From positions 310,001-374,000 of the forward strand of contig JAWZYV010016579.1 of NCBI GenBank assembly GCA_038373885.1: a stretch of 64,000 nucleotides of DNA. The letters run 5' to 3'. Each line of letters starts with the position of its first letter. Positions within the stretch are counted from its first letter, which is position 1. Positions 39,272 to 50,873 of the stretch are shown here, piece by piece. Both the position numbers and the translations under genes were made by a program. The DNA comes from Cheiracanthium punctorium (taxonomy: Eukaryota > Arthropoda > Arachnida > Araneae > Cheiracanthiidae). The notes under the pieces are model-generated. The model did not search any database. It was not told where the DNA came from and saw nothing but the letters and a program-made list of their open reading frames with translations.

Positions 39272-40814
39272 TAGCAGTGTTTCATAAACGAACTGTAAGG
39301 TTTTATTTAAAAACTAATGCTTTTTTTGGAAAAAATACTTTAGATCTAATTTTAAGAAAAATTCATTAGTGACAATTTTTATTTTTTAAAGCTTTTCACT
39401 TGTAACTGTTCTCATGGGGGGGGGGGGGGTACTCATAACTTTTCTCATCCACATAGCCCTCACTGTGGATGTTCCTATGTGCACAACACATCTTCATCTT
39501 CAAAATTAGCAGAAACAGAATTTGTCTAACTGTACAGAGAATTAAATCTAAGATAAGGCAAAGTATGTTCCTCAGGATGTATATTATATGGAATAGGTAT
39601 ACTATAGTTACTAAGTAAGTATTTTATAGGAACTCAAATAACCATACATTGTCTAAAGTAAAACTTAATTTTTTGTTTTCACCTTCTCTTCGAAATGTGG
39701 TGTTCGTATAAATAACTACTGTTCAATGAATTTTAATTGGATTAATCATTTAAGAAGATTTTGTAGTTAACAAACAGTTTATGTAGGAATAACAAGGCCC
39801 TGGCAACTTGTATTGATTTTCTTAAATTGAGAAAAATTACACAAACTTTTTTTCATTTTGTATTAAATACTACATTCAGCAAAAAAAAAAAAAGCGGCTG
39901 AACGGAAAAAAAAAGAAAAAAAAAAGAAATGGTATTTTCAAAAGACAGAATAATACCAGTATTGTGACAGAATATACCAGTTTAGGTCATATATTTCCTA
40001 AATGATAAAAAATTTAAGTTAAAAAATAATGATGAAATATATAGATACATATATATTAATTTATATACATATATATATATATATATATTTTTTTAATAAT
40101 TATTCCATTTTTTTATAAACGACCTTCGAAACTTCTTGAAAACCCTCCCTCCCAATCATCTATATATGCGTAAGTGACATTAATATGTGTTTTACATATG
40201 ATGTTCATGATAGTTCATGAATAACAAACATCGATTTCACGAAATAACATAAACAGCGAACTAATTAAAAAATATCACACAACTCTAAAAATAAATTATT
40301 CACTCTAAATAGAAATCCTGCGCCAAAGCAGGTCCCATTGCTACTCTGGAAGCATCTGAATTTCTAGATCGCGCCTTTTCACTTTTACATCCAGTTCCCC
40401 CGAATACGTCCCAGTTAGTCCGCGACCAGCCTAGGAGGGAAAGCTAGCTTCCCTGCCTTTATCATTCCTAGTATCAATGTCGCAGAGGTGGCAGAACCCA
40501 CATTTTTTTCAACATTTTTTTAATACATACACAATCCACGGGGACCCCTTCTCCCCCCTTTTTTTTCTCTCTACCACCAACACCCCCGTCACGGATCTCG
40601 GGCGATAAGGCAAGTCGAATGGCTACATTCGACTTTTATCTTCACAGAGCAGATGCCGGGGGTCGAGCTATCGACAACAAATTATGACATCCCCTTACGC
40701 AAGCCTGATAATCGGACGGTGTCGTCGAAAGAGAAGCGGCGTTTTTGAAGAACGTTACCGCCCTACCCCAGGACTACTTACTAGCACTCTGTGAACAATA
40801 TCTTCTAAGTGTTC

Positions 40815-40845
<31 letters not shown>

Positions 40846-42375
40846 TTTTGGAAAAGAGTGTAAATTTTACGAGGCAGCGGGTAAAAGTCTCACAGGAAAA
40901 GTTCGGTGTTTGTTTTTGTTTTCTTTTAAGGAAGAGATGGGGTTATCATATAAAAAGTTTCCGAAAGGGTAATAACTTTCTTTTAAGCTTCAGGGGAGGG
41001 AAACTTTTTATTTACTATTTTTTTCAGGGCTTTAGTTAATTTAGTGCTGGAATTATCAGTTTATGTAAAATGCAAAGTAACAGAGATAAAATTTTATTCA
41101 CTGCTACAGTACATAACGAGGTTATTAGGTGCTCAGTATCCATTGAGTTTCCCATTAGACTTTTGCAATTTAATTGCTCTTTCAATCAAAGTAAAACTGA
41201 AATTACCCATTTAGAGGGGGGGGGGGGACTCGGGATGCAAGCGATGTCTGTCACTCTGATTGACACAAAAATAAATAAATAAATATAAATAGAATAAATA
41301 TTGTTTTAGTTTAGTCTTAATGCTTTGTATTATTCCGTAGAATTACAACAGATTTTAGTTTAAAGGCTTTTATGCACATTAAATCTATAACAACATTTTT
41401 TTTTTTAATTTCACTAATTACAGTGCCTTTTTATTCATACGTGAAGTATGCCAGAGTAAAATTAAAAGCTTTCATGAACTTGCAACTAATACATAGTGAA
41501 TTACAACGCACACAAACACAAAAGAGTATCCATTACCAAAGAGAAACTTCGAACATTAAACGTGTAAAATTCTAAAATAACGGACATATTTAATTCCTTC
41601 TATCTTAAAAATCCCGGTGTATCTGCCACCTGCGGCCATGTTGAAATTTTGATATATGATTGTTTGAAATTTTGATTTTATCTCTAACTAAAAGCAAAAA
41701 CTTTTTGTACAGTTCCAAAAATCTCTAAAAAAAATTAACCTTTTTTAACTTGCGGTTACTTTCAACTCTAAATATTTAGCGAGATATCACGCCTAGAAAA
41801 AGTAAACGCGGAAGCAATCGATGACAGAAAGAGCGCAACAGATTGTTTGGTGGTGACATGTGTGAATTATATTGTTAACTAAATCATTAAAAATGTCCGT
41901 TTCAAGAGGATTAAATAATTTTACAATTGCACGAAGTGATTTCGAGGCCACAATTTAAAACCAAATTTATTAATTTACAATAGTAAAAAGATTATATAAA
42001 ACCATTCATTATAATTTATATTTTACTAATTTTTCACTAATTTTATTTATTTAAGTACGAATGGATGTTTGAGCAAAAGTTTTATTCTTACAAAGAAAAA
42101 TATTTTTAAAGAAACATTACATCTCAGCATGAATATAGTGATAAATATCTCGATAGGATATTTTTCTCTTCAACGGTAATCTCCCCAGCCGCCCCCTCAA
42201 AGAAATTTTGCTACTAACAATTGTATTTATTAAAGTATCGATTTTAAACGAAAAAGTTAGTTATAGAATTATTTTAGTATGTTGCAAATTTCGGTCTCGA
42301 AGAGGCCCGTGTGCCGTAGGTTGCACAGAAGCCAGTCGCGAAACGGCGCGTGTGCTCTAGGTTGCACATAAGATA

Positions 42376-42429
<54 letters not shown>

Positions 42430-43249
42430 CATAAAATATGTAAGAACAAATATAATTTTTTTTTTTTTTAATTTGGATCAGTATATTTCGGCACGCCCTC
42501 CCTCCTTCTCCAAATAAATTTTAATTCAACTATGAGTGTAAGTTTTGAAAATATCAGCTGCTATATTTAAAATCAGACATTAAGAAACCATATATTAAAA
42601 TTAATACTTTATATACTGACCCATTTAAGCTTTCTGAACGCATATCTAACAGCTGATTCAATCCCAAAAGCGATCATTAACATAACTTTGAATGTTTAGT
42701 TGTGAAAATTAATTTCTGGGAATAAGAAAACATTAAAAAGAGAAATAAGCAAATGAAAATGGCTTTTATTGAAAACTTCAATGTTACATCAAAAATAAAA
42801 ATGTAAATATTTAGATCATCTAAAAACAATACATTCTACATAAAAGAATATAAAATATTAAACTATAGTGGAACTTAGGTAATTCTTTTGCGGTAGCTAA
42901 AACTCAAAATATCACTATCTTTTTGATATTTTTTATACTATATACCTTATGTTATAAACATCTCTGCAAAAATGGCTCGGACAAAAGAAAAAAAAAATTC
43001 GTAAAATACAAATATTCATAAGTGTCAATATTTGTATTGTTCATTTCAATCTGACAACAACTCTGGTCCTTATTTATTATTACTCACTACTCACGTTTCG
43101 TTCCTTCATTAAAAGTTATAAGTAATGAGACTAACCATATCAATTACTTAAACTGATAGATTTCTAATATCGCTTCAGATGTATAAACAAAATAAGCGTC
43201 TCCAACCTGATAAGGCCGTTAACTTAGAAGTGAAGGGGAAATGATTAAA
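39272..43249. other. AT-rich non-coding DNA with simple repeats
   Basis: No gene supported. Contains G12 (about 39416-39429), (AT)n at 40069-40088, a 25-base T run at 40815-40839, a two-copy 41-bp repeat at 42308-42368 and an (AC)n(AT)n tract. The GC-balanced block 40320-40760 is unique-looking without a recognisable gene. Confidence 0.5.
42308..42429. repeat. two-unit GTGTGC...TAGGTTGCACA repeat plus (AC)n(AT)n
   Basis: CGTGTGCCGTAGGTTGCACA at 42308 and CGTGTGCTCTAGGTTGCACA at 42349 are 41 bp apart and differ at two positions. About 19 AC units (42379-42416) and a short AT tract follow. Confidence 0.9.
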
Positions 43250-43760
43250 TCACTCGCCCAGAGCGTGAAGTGTAATGAAGACTAAGCACCCAGCAACTTA
43301 GCACACCCGACACTCAACTTAAAAATTAACAAACAGAAACTGCATCTAATTACCCCCAGAAGACTGTCCAGGGCCTCCATTTTTCAGGTAGTAACTTGTC
43401 AACGGCCTGTCACCACTGAATAACTTCGTGAAGGCAAGCGAGATCGCTCGTTGGTGGATAGTCCAAGTGGAAATTTTGTCCCGCGATCGCACCATAAATT
43501 AAACTGCAATTTATTTCAGTTATCAGCGATATTCCTTTCTGGATGATATTGGGAGCAAGCTGAGATTTCTATCTTGAATATCGTCACCGTACTTCGGGGA
43601 GTCATTGATTTATAGGACTTGGCTGCAAACTCGATATTGGCCCGAAGTGACTCGCGCGTACATAGCAAGTCTCGACCGTGTTGGTGTCGGCCAGAATTGT
43701 TATGCATCGACTGCCTGCATTAATTTGCTCCTCTACCTCGATGCCAATAATTAAAATGAA
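43250..43760. promoter_or_regulatory. candidate conserved regulatory island (weak)
   Basis: A ~500-bp GC-balanced island without an open frame or repeat ends. It contains ACCATAAATTAAACTGC, CAATTTATTTCAGTTATC, TCCAAGTGG and TGCATTAATTTGC, words that resemble homeodomain, Cdx/Hox and NK-class sites. Enhancer status is inference. A reader should weigh it only if conservation is found. Confidence 0.22.
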
Positions 43761-43888
43761 ATAGAAAAATATTCGATAATAAACGTATATATTATACAGT
43801 ACAGATGTGCACGGATTTCATCCGGAGTATAGAGTATACTCTCTGAAACTCGTCGCCAACTCCATAAGTAAAATTATCCCGGATTATA

Positions 43889-44621
43889 CAGGGTGTCCCA
43901 AAAATGTGTTAACGGGCTTTCTTTATCTATTAGACGGTAATTCATTATCTATTAGAGATAAGTGGACAGTGTAAATTGGAAAAATGTTTAAAATAAGGTC
44001 TCCATTAAGAGAAAAATTCCTCTCGTTAATTGCCAAAAAGGGACACTTTCTAAATTTTTATACGACCCCCGTACGAAACAATTCCCAGCTAGTAAAATGT
44101 GCCCCATACACTACAGAGGTGTCATAAAAAATTACAGAACTATACCTTAAAAAGTGTCAGAGACGAAGGTAAATATAACGCTGACTTAAACCACTTTTCA
44201 ATGGCTCTCGAACGGAGAAATAAAATCCCGTCGAATGATCGCATTTCAGGGGTCGTACAGAAATTAACGAAATGAAAATATCTTTTTTTCCACTCTAGGT
44301 TCAAACGTTTACATACAAAATCATGTCTAGTCCATGATCATCTTTTTTCAAAGATATCTCTGCGACTTCGTATGATGACTCAAATTTGGTGCATCACCTC
44401 ATTAGTGTATGCGGCACATTTTACTAATTGGGAATGTTTTTTTTTCGGGGTCACATAAAATTTAGAAAGTGTAACTTTTTGAAAATTAACGAGAAGAATT
44501 TTTTTCTCAGCGGAGTATTATTCCCGAACTTATTTTGAACATTTTTTTTTTTCTATTTACACTGTCCACTTAACTAATAGATAAAGAATTAAAGCCCGTT
44601 ACCACCTTTTGGGACACGTTG
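43889..44621. mobile_element. foldback element with ~230-bp inverted arms (CAGGGTGTCCCAAAA)
   Basis: The left end CAGGGTGTCCCAAAAATG and the reversed right end CAACGTGTCCCAAAAGG start two arms (about 43889-44120 and 44392-44621). The arms remain complementary through AACGGGCTTT, TTTATCTATTAG, AAGTGGACAGTGTAAAT, CTCGTTAATT and GTAAAATGTGCC. TA lies outside each end (43887-43888 and 44622-44623), the duplication used by Tc1/mariner-type elements. The left arm also has a 22-bp tandem duplication around TTATCTATTAG. The ~270-bp centre carries no coding. Confidence 0.87.
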
Positions 44622-44755
44622 TACATTATAGACCATTTCACAATATTAAATTGAAATGTAAAATGGTTTTGCCACAGTGAATTTAAGTTGACCAATTCCT
44701 TATTTATTTATAGGAAGTACAGCTTTTATAAAATAATATTCAATCACGTTGTTAT

Positions 44756-46566
44756 TAAGGATGTAACGGATAGTGATTTTACCGGATACCGGATATCTGA
44801 AGCTCCTTTGGTTGCCGGATACGAATATCCGGCACTAAACATGTATTTACTTATTAAGTTTTTTTTTTTCATATAATGACATCAGACCAATAAATTGCAA
44901 ACATGTTTCACACATTATTAAAGTAGTTTTTAATAATTAACTTATAATTTACAAAAACTAAATATCCTTACATATATGTACATAAAAAAAGTTACTTAAA
45001 ATTAAAAAAGTTAAAACATTCTTTTTATGTGTGCAGTACCAGCTAAAGCAAATAAATTTTAACCATGGCACATTTACTAATGTATCTATAACTGCAGATT
45101 ATTTCCCCAAAGAAATGCATATTTTTTTATTTATTTAAGAATCTATTTTGATAAGATACCTAAGATAGATGAGTTAATTTTTTCCATAAATGGGTTTAAT
45201 GCCTTTTCTATTTTAATAATTTAATATTAATTTACATTAAGTCATTTTTAGTTTTATTTTAAGTTAAATTACTTTTAAAGATTGATAAATAAAAAGTAAG
45301 TCTCTTTTAAATATTTATAATGAAATTATGATGCTTTATTTTGTAATTTTATGCAGGTATGAAACAGAATTTTTCAGATTATGCATTAAATTTCTTTAAT
45401 CAAAAATAATATGTTTTAATTACAAGGTAAAAAACAAAAATGGATCTGTTTAATTGTTTAGCTTCTAAAATATATGAGCATTCTTTCACAGTACAAAAAT
45501 TTATATGTCAGCATAGGGGTTCAGGGGGGACAAATTCATTAAAAAAATAATATCAAACATTAGTTTCCAAATTTTAGGACAATTTAATTTTTTTTACTCT
45601 TGATTTTGACATTCCGACACAGACACACACACACAAAGAAAGATTAGTAAAAGTACTTTATGTATAGAGTGATAATCATACAAAATACTGTAGCAGTAAC
45701 TAAAACACCTATTTTAAACTAGTAAAATACCATATTATAATTCTTATTAATAAATATTTCGCAAACAAATTTTAAATGTACACATTTTAAGTAGACTTAA
45801 CTTTAAAAATTAATTGAAACTTGAAACAAATCATAAATGAATTTAAGTAACTAAATTTAATTAAAAAATAATTTGTAAAAAAAGGGTTTTTCAAGACAGA
45901 ATAATCGGAGTTTTTGTTAATTATCGGATTTCCGGAGCAAATTAAAATATCGGAGAAACTCTATGTGGAGAGAATGTAAAATTACATTATTTCTGGGACT
46001 ACCATGAGAGAAATCGCATATACTGAATACACATATTTTTCAAATGATACTCTAAACAGTGCTTATAATTAAACTTCCCCTATCAGTCTACAGCCGAAAA
46101 GGATGAGAAGATCGCCTCCAAATTTGCATTTGGACACTCCATGAGATGTGCTTAAGTTTTTTTTTTTTTTTTAAAGTTCAGAAAATGTCTGCTAAGCGGC
46201 ATTTGCAGCATGAAATCAACTCTAAATATTAGTCTAACTTGTCATAAATGTGCTCAAAATCTACTGAACAAATGCTGAAATTTTGTGTCTATTTTGAATG
46301 ATCAATTCCAGTGTTAAATTTGCTGTTTGTTTTTTTTCAGTTAAAAAATATATCCCTCTGTTTAGTGTATCACTTTATCAAGAATGTTCTAATATAATTT
46401 TCCATCCTGCCCCATGCATATTATAGATAGAACTTTAGTAGTATATAGCCCTATATCCGGCAGAGAAGTCGGATATCCGGTAGTAATGATTTGGATATCC
46501 CGGTACTTCGGATATTGAAAAATCAGCCGGATACCGGATACTTGCCGGATATCCGTTACATCCCTA
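44756..46566 (+). mobile_element. non-autonomous hAT-like element, copy 2
   Basis: The ends are TAAGGATGTAACGGATAG and ...GATATCCGTTACATCCCTA. The flanks are GTTGTTAT (44748-44755) and GTTGTAGT (46567-46574), matching in 6 of 8 bases, consistent with a hAT-type 8-bp duplication. Sequence order matches copy 1 at 9023-11677 in the same orientation, but without the nested MITE and SINEs. CCGGATACCGGATA-type subterminal words are dense at both ends. No open frame resembles a transposase. Confidence 0.87.
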
Positions 46567-46861
46567 GTTGTAGTCTGTGAAAGACCATAATATTTATGGG
46601 ACATTCAGAAGGGATTTGTATGATTAATCATAACCCATGTCTTGTCTATCGCATGACTGTGGACAACTCGGTTTTATTGCCTTTAGTGGTTCTTGAAGAA
46701 GTTCAATAGTAGAGAATAAAACTTTTTTATGATTGTAGACCGTACACAATTGACTCATGGTCAGAAATAGAGGATAGTGACCTCCTTACGACACGCTGAT
46801 TAGGAGAACATATAAATATTCAACGATTTTATGACTTCAGCTTACTGTGTCAATACCTTAA

Positions 46862-47390
46862 CTCCTTCGGCCCTGGCGGCCTAATATTAGAACACATATT
46901 TGCATTACTCTATATTCTTCATTTTAAAGAATTTTAACACCAAAACCTAGTGTCCTACTAATAATACATTCAAGAATAGCAGAACGTTATCATTTTTGCT
47001 CTGTAGATGGCAGAAAATCCCCAGCAGAGAAGATAGTGGATGTGTCAAGCAGTCAAGCCATTGAAGCTAAAAGTTAAATGCATGTTTATGAATGCATGAA
47101 TTAATGTATGCTTGCATGCAATTAAAATGCATGAGAAGTGTGAAGTATTTTCAAGTTTAACACGCACAAAGAAATTGTTTCAAAAGTTTTCATGCAAAAT
47201 AACTGTGTTTCTGTAAAAATGTTTTCCCATTTTGCTCAATTATAGCCTCGTGTCCTATCAGAGCATTTTTTAATTAGTTTGGTAATTGGCTGAGTGTTAT
47301 AATATTTCATATTTAAGATACATACAGTGCAAGTACATCTACCACTCATTGATTGTTTATCTGCTCTATTCAAAATTCAGGGCCGAAGGG
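46862..47390. mobile_element. piggyBac-type MITE (TTAA, CCCTTCGGCCCTG)
   Basis: TTAA (46858-46861 and 47391-47394) flanks 529 bp. The left end reads CTCCTTCGGCCCTG and the reversed right end CCCTTCGGCCCTG. TTAA duplication and short ends starting with CCC are characteristic of piggyBac. The interior has no coding. It would need a piggyBac transposase; the one at 59.7 kb has different ends (CACTAGAAGCGCC), so it is unlikely to be the partner. Confidence 0.82.
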
Positions 47391-47394
47391 TTAA

Positions 47395-48413
47395 GCAGTT
47401 GATAAGGAACGCCGAAATTCAGATCTCCCCCGTTTCGGAAGTAGTGGGAATTTCTTGGAAAACATAGTGATCCAAAATTTTCTCTCTCTGGCACCTGGCA
47501 TATATCAATTAAGCTTTTACTACAACAACAAAGCAATGCGTACAATATTTGCACACTTTCGATCCCGAAAATACTTTTGTATTAAGATTTCACTGCATTT
47601 ATTTATTTATTATTTGTTTATTTATTTACTTTTTTTTAAATGCATGTCCGACATTGAAACCGCGGAACGAAAGGTAATAAATTAGATGAAAACAGAAATG
47701 CGATACCCATTTCCGATACTCTCCGGTTCAGAAACAGAGTTTATTGAATTTGGTTATTAATGAGCCGTAGCAATTTCTTTTTTCCTTTCATGTCGAATAA
47801 CATACGAACAAAGATAGGAAGGGGGGGGGGGTGGAGAAATCATCGATCCATGACTGGTTACGTTAACTAGTCACGTCCGAGTACAGAAAGTAAAGCGACT
47901 TTTTCCAACGACAGGAAAAGAAACTTTCGGTAATGGTGAATGACAATAATAATACTAATTAACCGCACAGAATAACAGCTTACCGTTAAGACACAAACAA
48001 TTACGGAAAAAAATCACGAAACGCGGTAACATTCACCCTTTTTCCGTTTTAGAAGTCATACATCTAAAGCCGAATCCTGAATGGAAACGCGATTATTCCA
48101 CGGTGTGCAAGACCAATTTATTTTTGCCAAATGAATAAATTACAGACTTCTTTTTTTAGCATTAGAGGTTTCAGTGACATGAAACAGAAGCATGTCCCCA
48201 CCCTTTCTTTATTTATATATATATATTTTTTTTGTTTTCATGTTAGAAAGGGCAAAAATCAATTAGTCTTTGAAAACGAATTAAATTGCAATGACTGATA
48301 TTGTAAAAGCAATACCTGAATTATTAACATTATTTTTTTAACTTGTTCGTTAACTTGTTAAGTTTTTCTTGTTCTAGAAATTTTAGAAAAAGTTATTCTT
48401 GTTCTAGTAGAGC
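47395..48413. other. non-coding DNA, nothing recognised
   Basis: AT-rich with a (TTTA)n-like patch near 47600 and a G run near 47821. The segment directly before the foldback element repeats TTCTTGTTCTAG twice (about 48366 and 48397). Confidence 0.5.
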
Positions 48414-49104
48414 AAGAGCCAGCGACCGCCAAACCTTCGTCATAGTATAAAAGCTGAAACTTTCTCTGCGCATACCCCCCAACAGAGGTAGGAACAATCG
48501 GCCACTATAAAGTTTGGATGATCATGGCTTTGGCAGGTAACAGGTGTATAAAATTGCCGAAAATTTCGTCATTTCATAAAGCTTAATTTTTTTATATGTT
48601 CTTCTTCGCAGTACTAGAAATCACTTTGCCAGACACTTTTCCATCGTAGCAAACCCCCGCCAGACAATCTCAAAGTCATGGAAAACTGTTGTGTTCGTAA
48701 AATCCCGCGACGAAGTACGTCAAGCTGTCACAAAGTGCCAAGCACATTTTATACTGCTATACTTCTGAACTTTCTTACGCGCGAACTTTCTTGCAGCGCG
48801 CTCGTAATAGAATTACGTTTTTCAAGACTTTGAGGTTGTCTGGCGGGGGTTTGCCACGATGGAAAAGTGTCTGGCAAGGGATAAAGTGATTTCTAGTACT
48901 ACGAAGAAGAACATATAAAAAATTAAGCTTTATGAAATGACGAAATTTTCGGCAATTTTATACACCTTTGCCACCTGTTACCTGACAAAGCCACGATCAT
49001 CCAAACTTTATAGTGGCCGATTGTTCCTACCTCTGTTGGGGGGTATGCGCAGAGAAAGTTTCAGCTTTTATACTATGACGAAGGTCTGGCGGTCGCTGGC
49101 TCTT
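48414..49104. mobile_element. 691-bp foldback element with ~280-bp near-perfect arms
   Basis: The left arm (48414-48686) starts AAGAGCCAGCGACCGCCA. The right arm (48817-49104) is its reverse complement with few mismatches and one ~7-bp gap, ending TGGCGGTCGCTGGCTCTT. Shared words include GCTGAAACTTTCTCTGCGC, TAGGAACAATCGGCCAC, ACAGGTGTATAAAATTGCC and GCCAGACACTTTTCCATCG. The unpaired centre is ~130 bp (48687-48816). No open frame and no clear target duplication were found. The high arm identity implies recent insertion or arm correction. Confidence 0.92.
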
Positions 49105-50060
49105 AGACTATAGCAACTGTTGGTGATTTTTTTTTTATGGAATTTCTATCACAAGGAAATTTTTCCCACGCATGTTGGATTTACGCTCTTTTTCTCTCTT
49201 CCCTTTTGCAATTACTTGACTTGAAAAGGACATTTTGCAGAAAGTTTCTAAAAATTTGCAAAAATAAGAAGTGCAATGTAAAAGAAATTTCTAGTTTCCA
49301 AGAGAACTTTTAGGACATTTAAAGAAAGAAAAAAAAACCACTAAGAAGCAAACAGACGATGTCATATGTTTTGTAGCCTTCCCACTCGTTTCTATAATTT
49401 TTATTCGTTCGTTTTTAATTTCATATTTTGAAAAATGTCTAGATATACTGTAAAATTTTGCTTATTCTGTTCACCAACGCAATAAAAAAGCTCACTGCAA
49501 ATTCCTACTTAGCCTATTGCATCGAAAAAATTGCAGTTTTGAAGTTTAAACTACACCCTTGTCAGGTCAGAAGAAAGGCACTCACGAGCCTAACCTGCTC
49601 CCTCCGAAATTTGGATTTTTGTATACATAATGATAATAATTAAGCCTCTTTGTGAGATATTTCACCTCTTTAAACTCCTCCCCCCCCTTCCCACTCGAAA
49701 TCGTTTCTTGACCATGTGCTTTGACCCCTGCAGTGCACTTAACATGGAGTACAACATAATGCAATGTGAACTGTGATTTATGCAATTATATTCAAGCAAC
49801 AAACAAAAACTGTTGCAAACACTTTTGCTCTGTGGACAAACACTGCAAGACGGAAGGGCAACACAAAAACTTTCGAAACCCCATTTGACACCAAAACTTT
49901 TTATTTTTCTTTTTTAAACATTTAAATATCTTTATTTTATTTTATTTTTATCCCCCCCCCCCACCTCGAATCTTTTTTCAGATTCGACGTCGAAAGAAAC
50001 GGCCTCGCTTAAAATTATGGATGCGAGGCCAGATAATTGTGTAATCTTCACACAGATATA
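49105..50060. other. non-coding DNA, nothing recognised
   Basis: T/C-rich runs around 49677 and 49950; no gene or repeat ends seen. Confidence 0.5.
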
Positions 50061-50873
50061 CACCGAAGAGCCATTACATTATGAACACCTACTCAATAAC
50101 GCGTTGCGCCCCTTTCGCCTGAGCATAGATGCCATACGTTACTGGTAGATACTGGAAATAGGTTGTACCAAATATTTAAGGGGAGAGGGGAGCAGCTGTT
50201 CTCATGGAACACGACGTACCCGGACGCGACCATCGACGTGATGAAGGAGAAACCGGGATTCGTCCTACCAGGCAACTCTCTTCTACATATCCGTGGTCCA
50301 GTCTCGATGTTCCCGTGTCCACTGTAGGCGTAGTTGACAGTGACGCTTGGTAAGCAGAGGCACATGAGTGGGACGCCTGCTCCGTAATCTCATATCCAAC
50401 AGTATCCGCTAAATTGTGTGTTCCGAAACACTTGTACTCGGACCTGCATTGCATTGGGCTGTCAGGTGAGTCACTGTCTGCCGCTTATTTGGCTGTACTA
50501 GCCGGGACAGTCTACGGTGTCCTCTTTCTTTGATGGAGCGTGGACGCCTAACTTCTTGGCGTCTATTGCTGGTTTCACCGTCATTAATCCCCTCTTCAAA
50601 AATACTAACCACGGCAGATCGTGAACAACCGACCAGCCGTGCAGTTTCGGAGATACTCGTTCAGAGTCTTCGGGCCGGTACAATCTGCGCTCTATCCAAT
50701 TCGCTTAGATCAACAGCCTTTCCCACCGCTCACAAACGTAAGTGCAAGAATGATTCCTTGCCTTCTCCAGCATCAGTTAAATATCATTCCCACTTAATTA
50801 CGTGCTCTCCATGTCTTCCAGATAAGTTCATTGAAAAATGTGTGGGTGGTCATAATGTAATGGCTCTTCGCTG
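50061..50873 (-). mobile_element. internally deleted Tc1-like element with intact ends
   Basis: TA (50059-50060 and 50874-50875) flanks inverted repeats CACCGAAGAGCCATTACATT and, reversed, CAGCGAAGAGCCATTACATT, continuing ATGANCACC. TA duplication and ends starting CAG/CAC are typical of Tc1/mariner. At 813 bp it is about half the usual full length (1.3-1.7 kb). It carries the front and tail of a transposase gene on the minus strand, with the middle deleted. Confidence 0.93.
50074..50726 (-). pseudogene. Tc1-family transposase pseudogene
   Basis: Tc1 transposases bind the element ends through two helix-turn-helix units, then cut and join DNA with a DDE/DDD RNase-H-like domain. From 50726 one minus-strand frame reads VDLSELDRAQIV, then after a stop SETARLVGCSRSAVVSIF (first helix-turn-helix), RRPRSIKERGHRRLSRLV and NKRQTVTHLTAQCNAG (second unit). 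Then come the linker RLRSRRPTHVPLLTKRH and HRDWTTDM, and the start of the catalytic domain with DESRFLLHHVDGRVRVRRVP. In-frame stops interrupt it five times up to about 50200. The following part, including the second and third catalytic acidic residues, is missing. A tail-like segment with AQAKGAQRVIE remains near 50085-50130. The start codon position reads GTG. It cannot encode an active enzyme. Confidence 0.92.
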
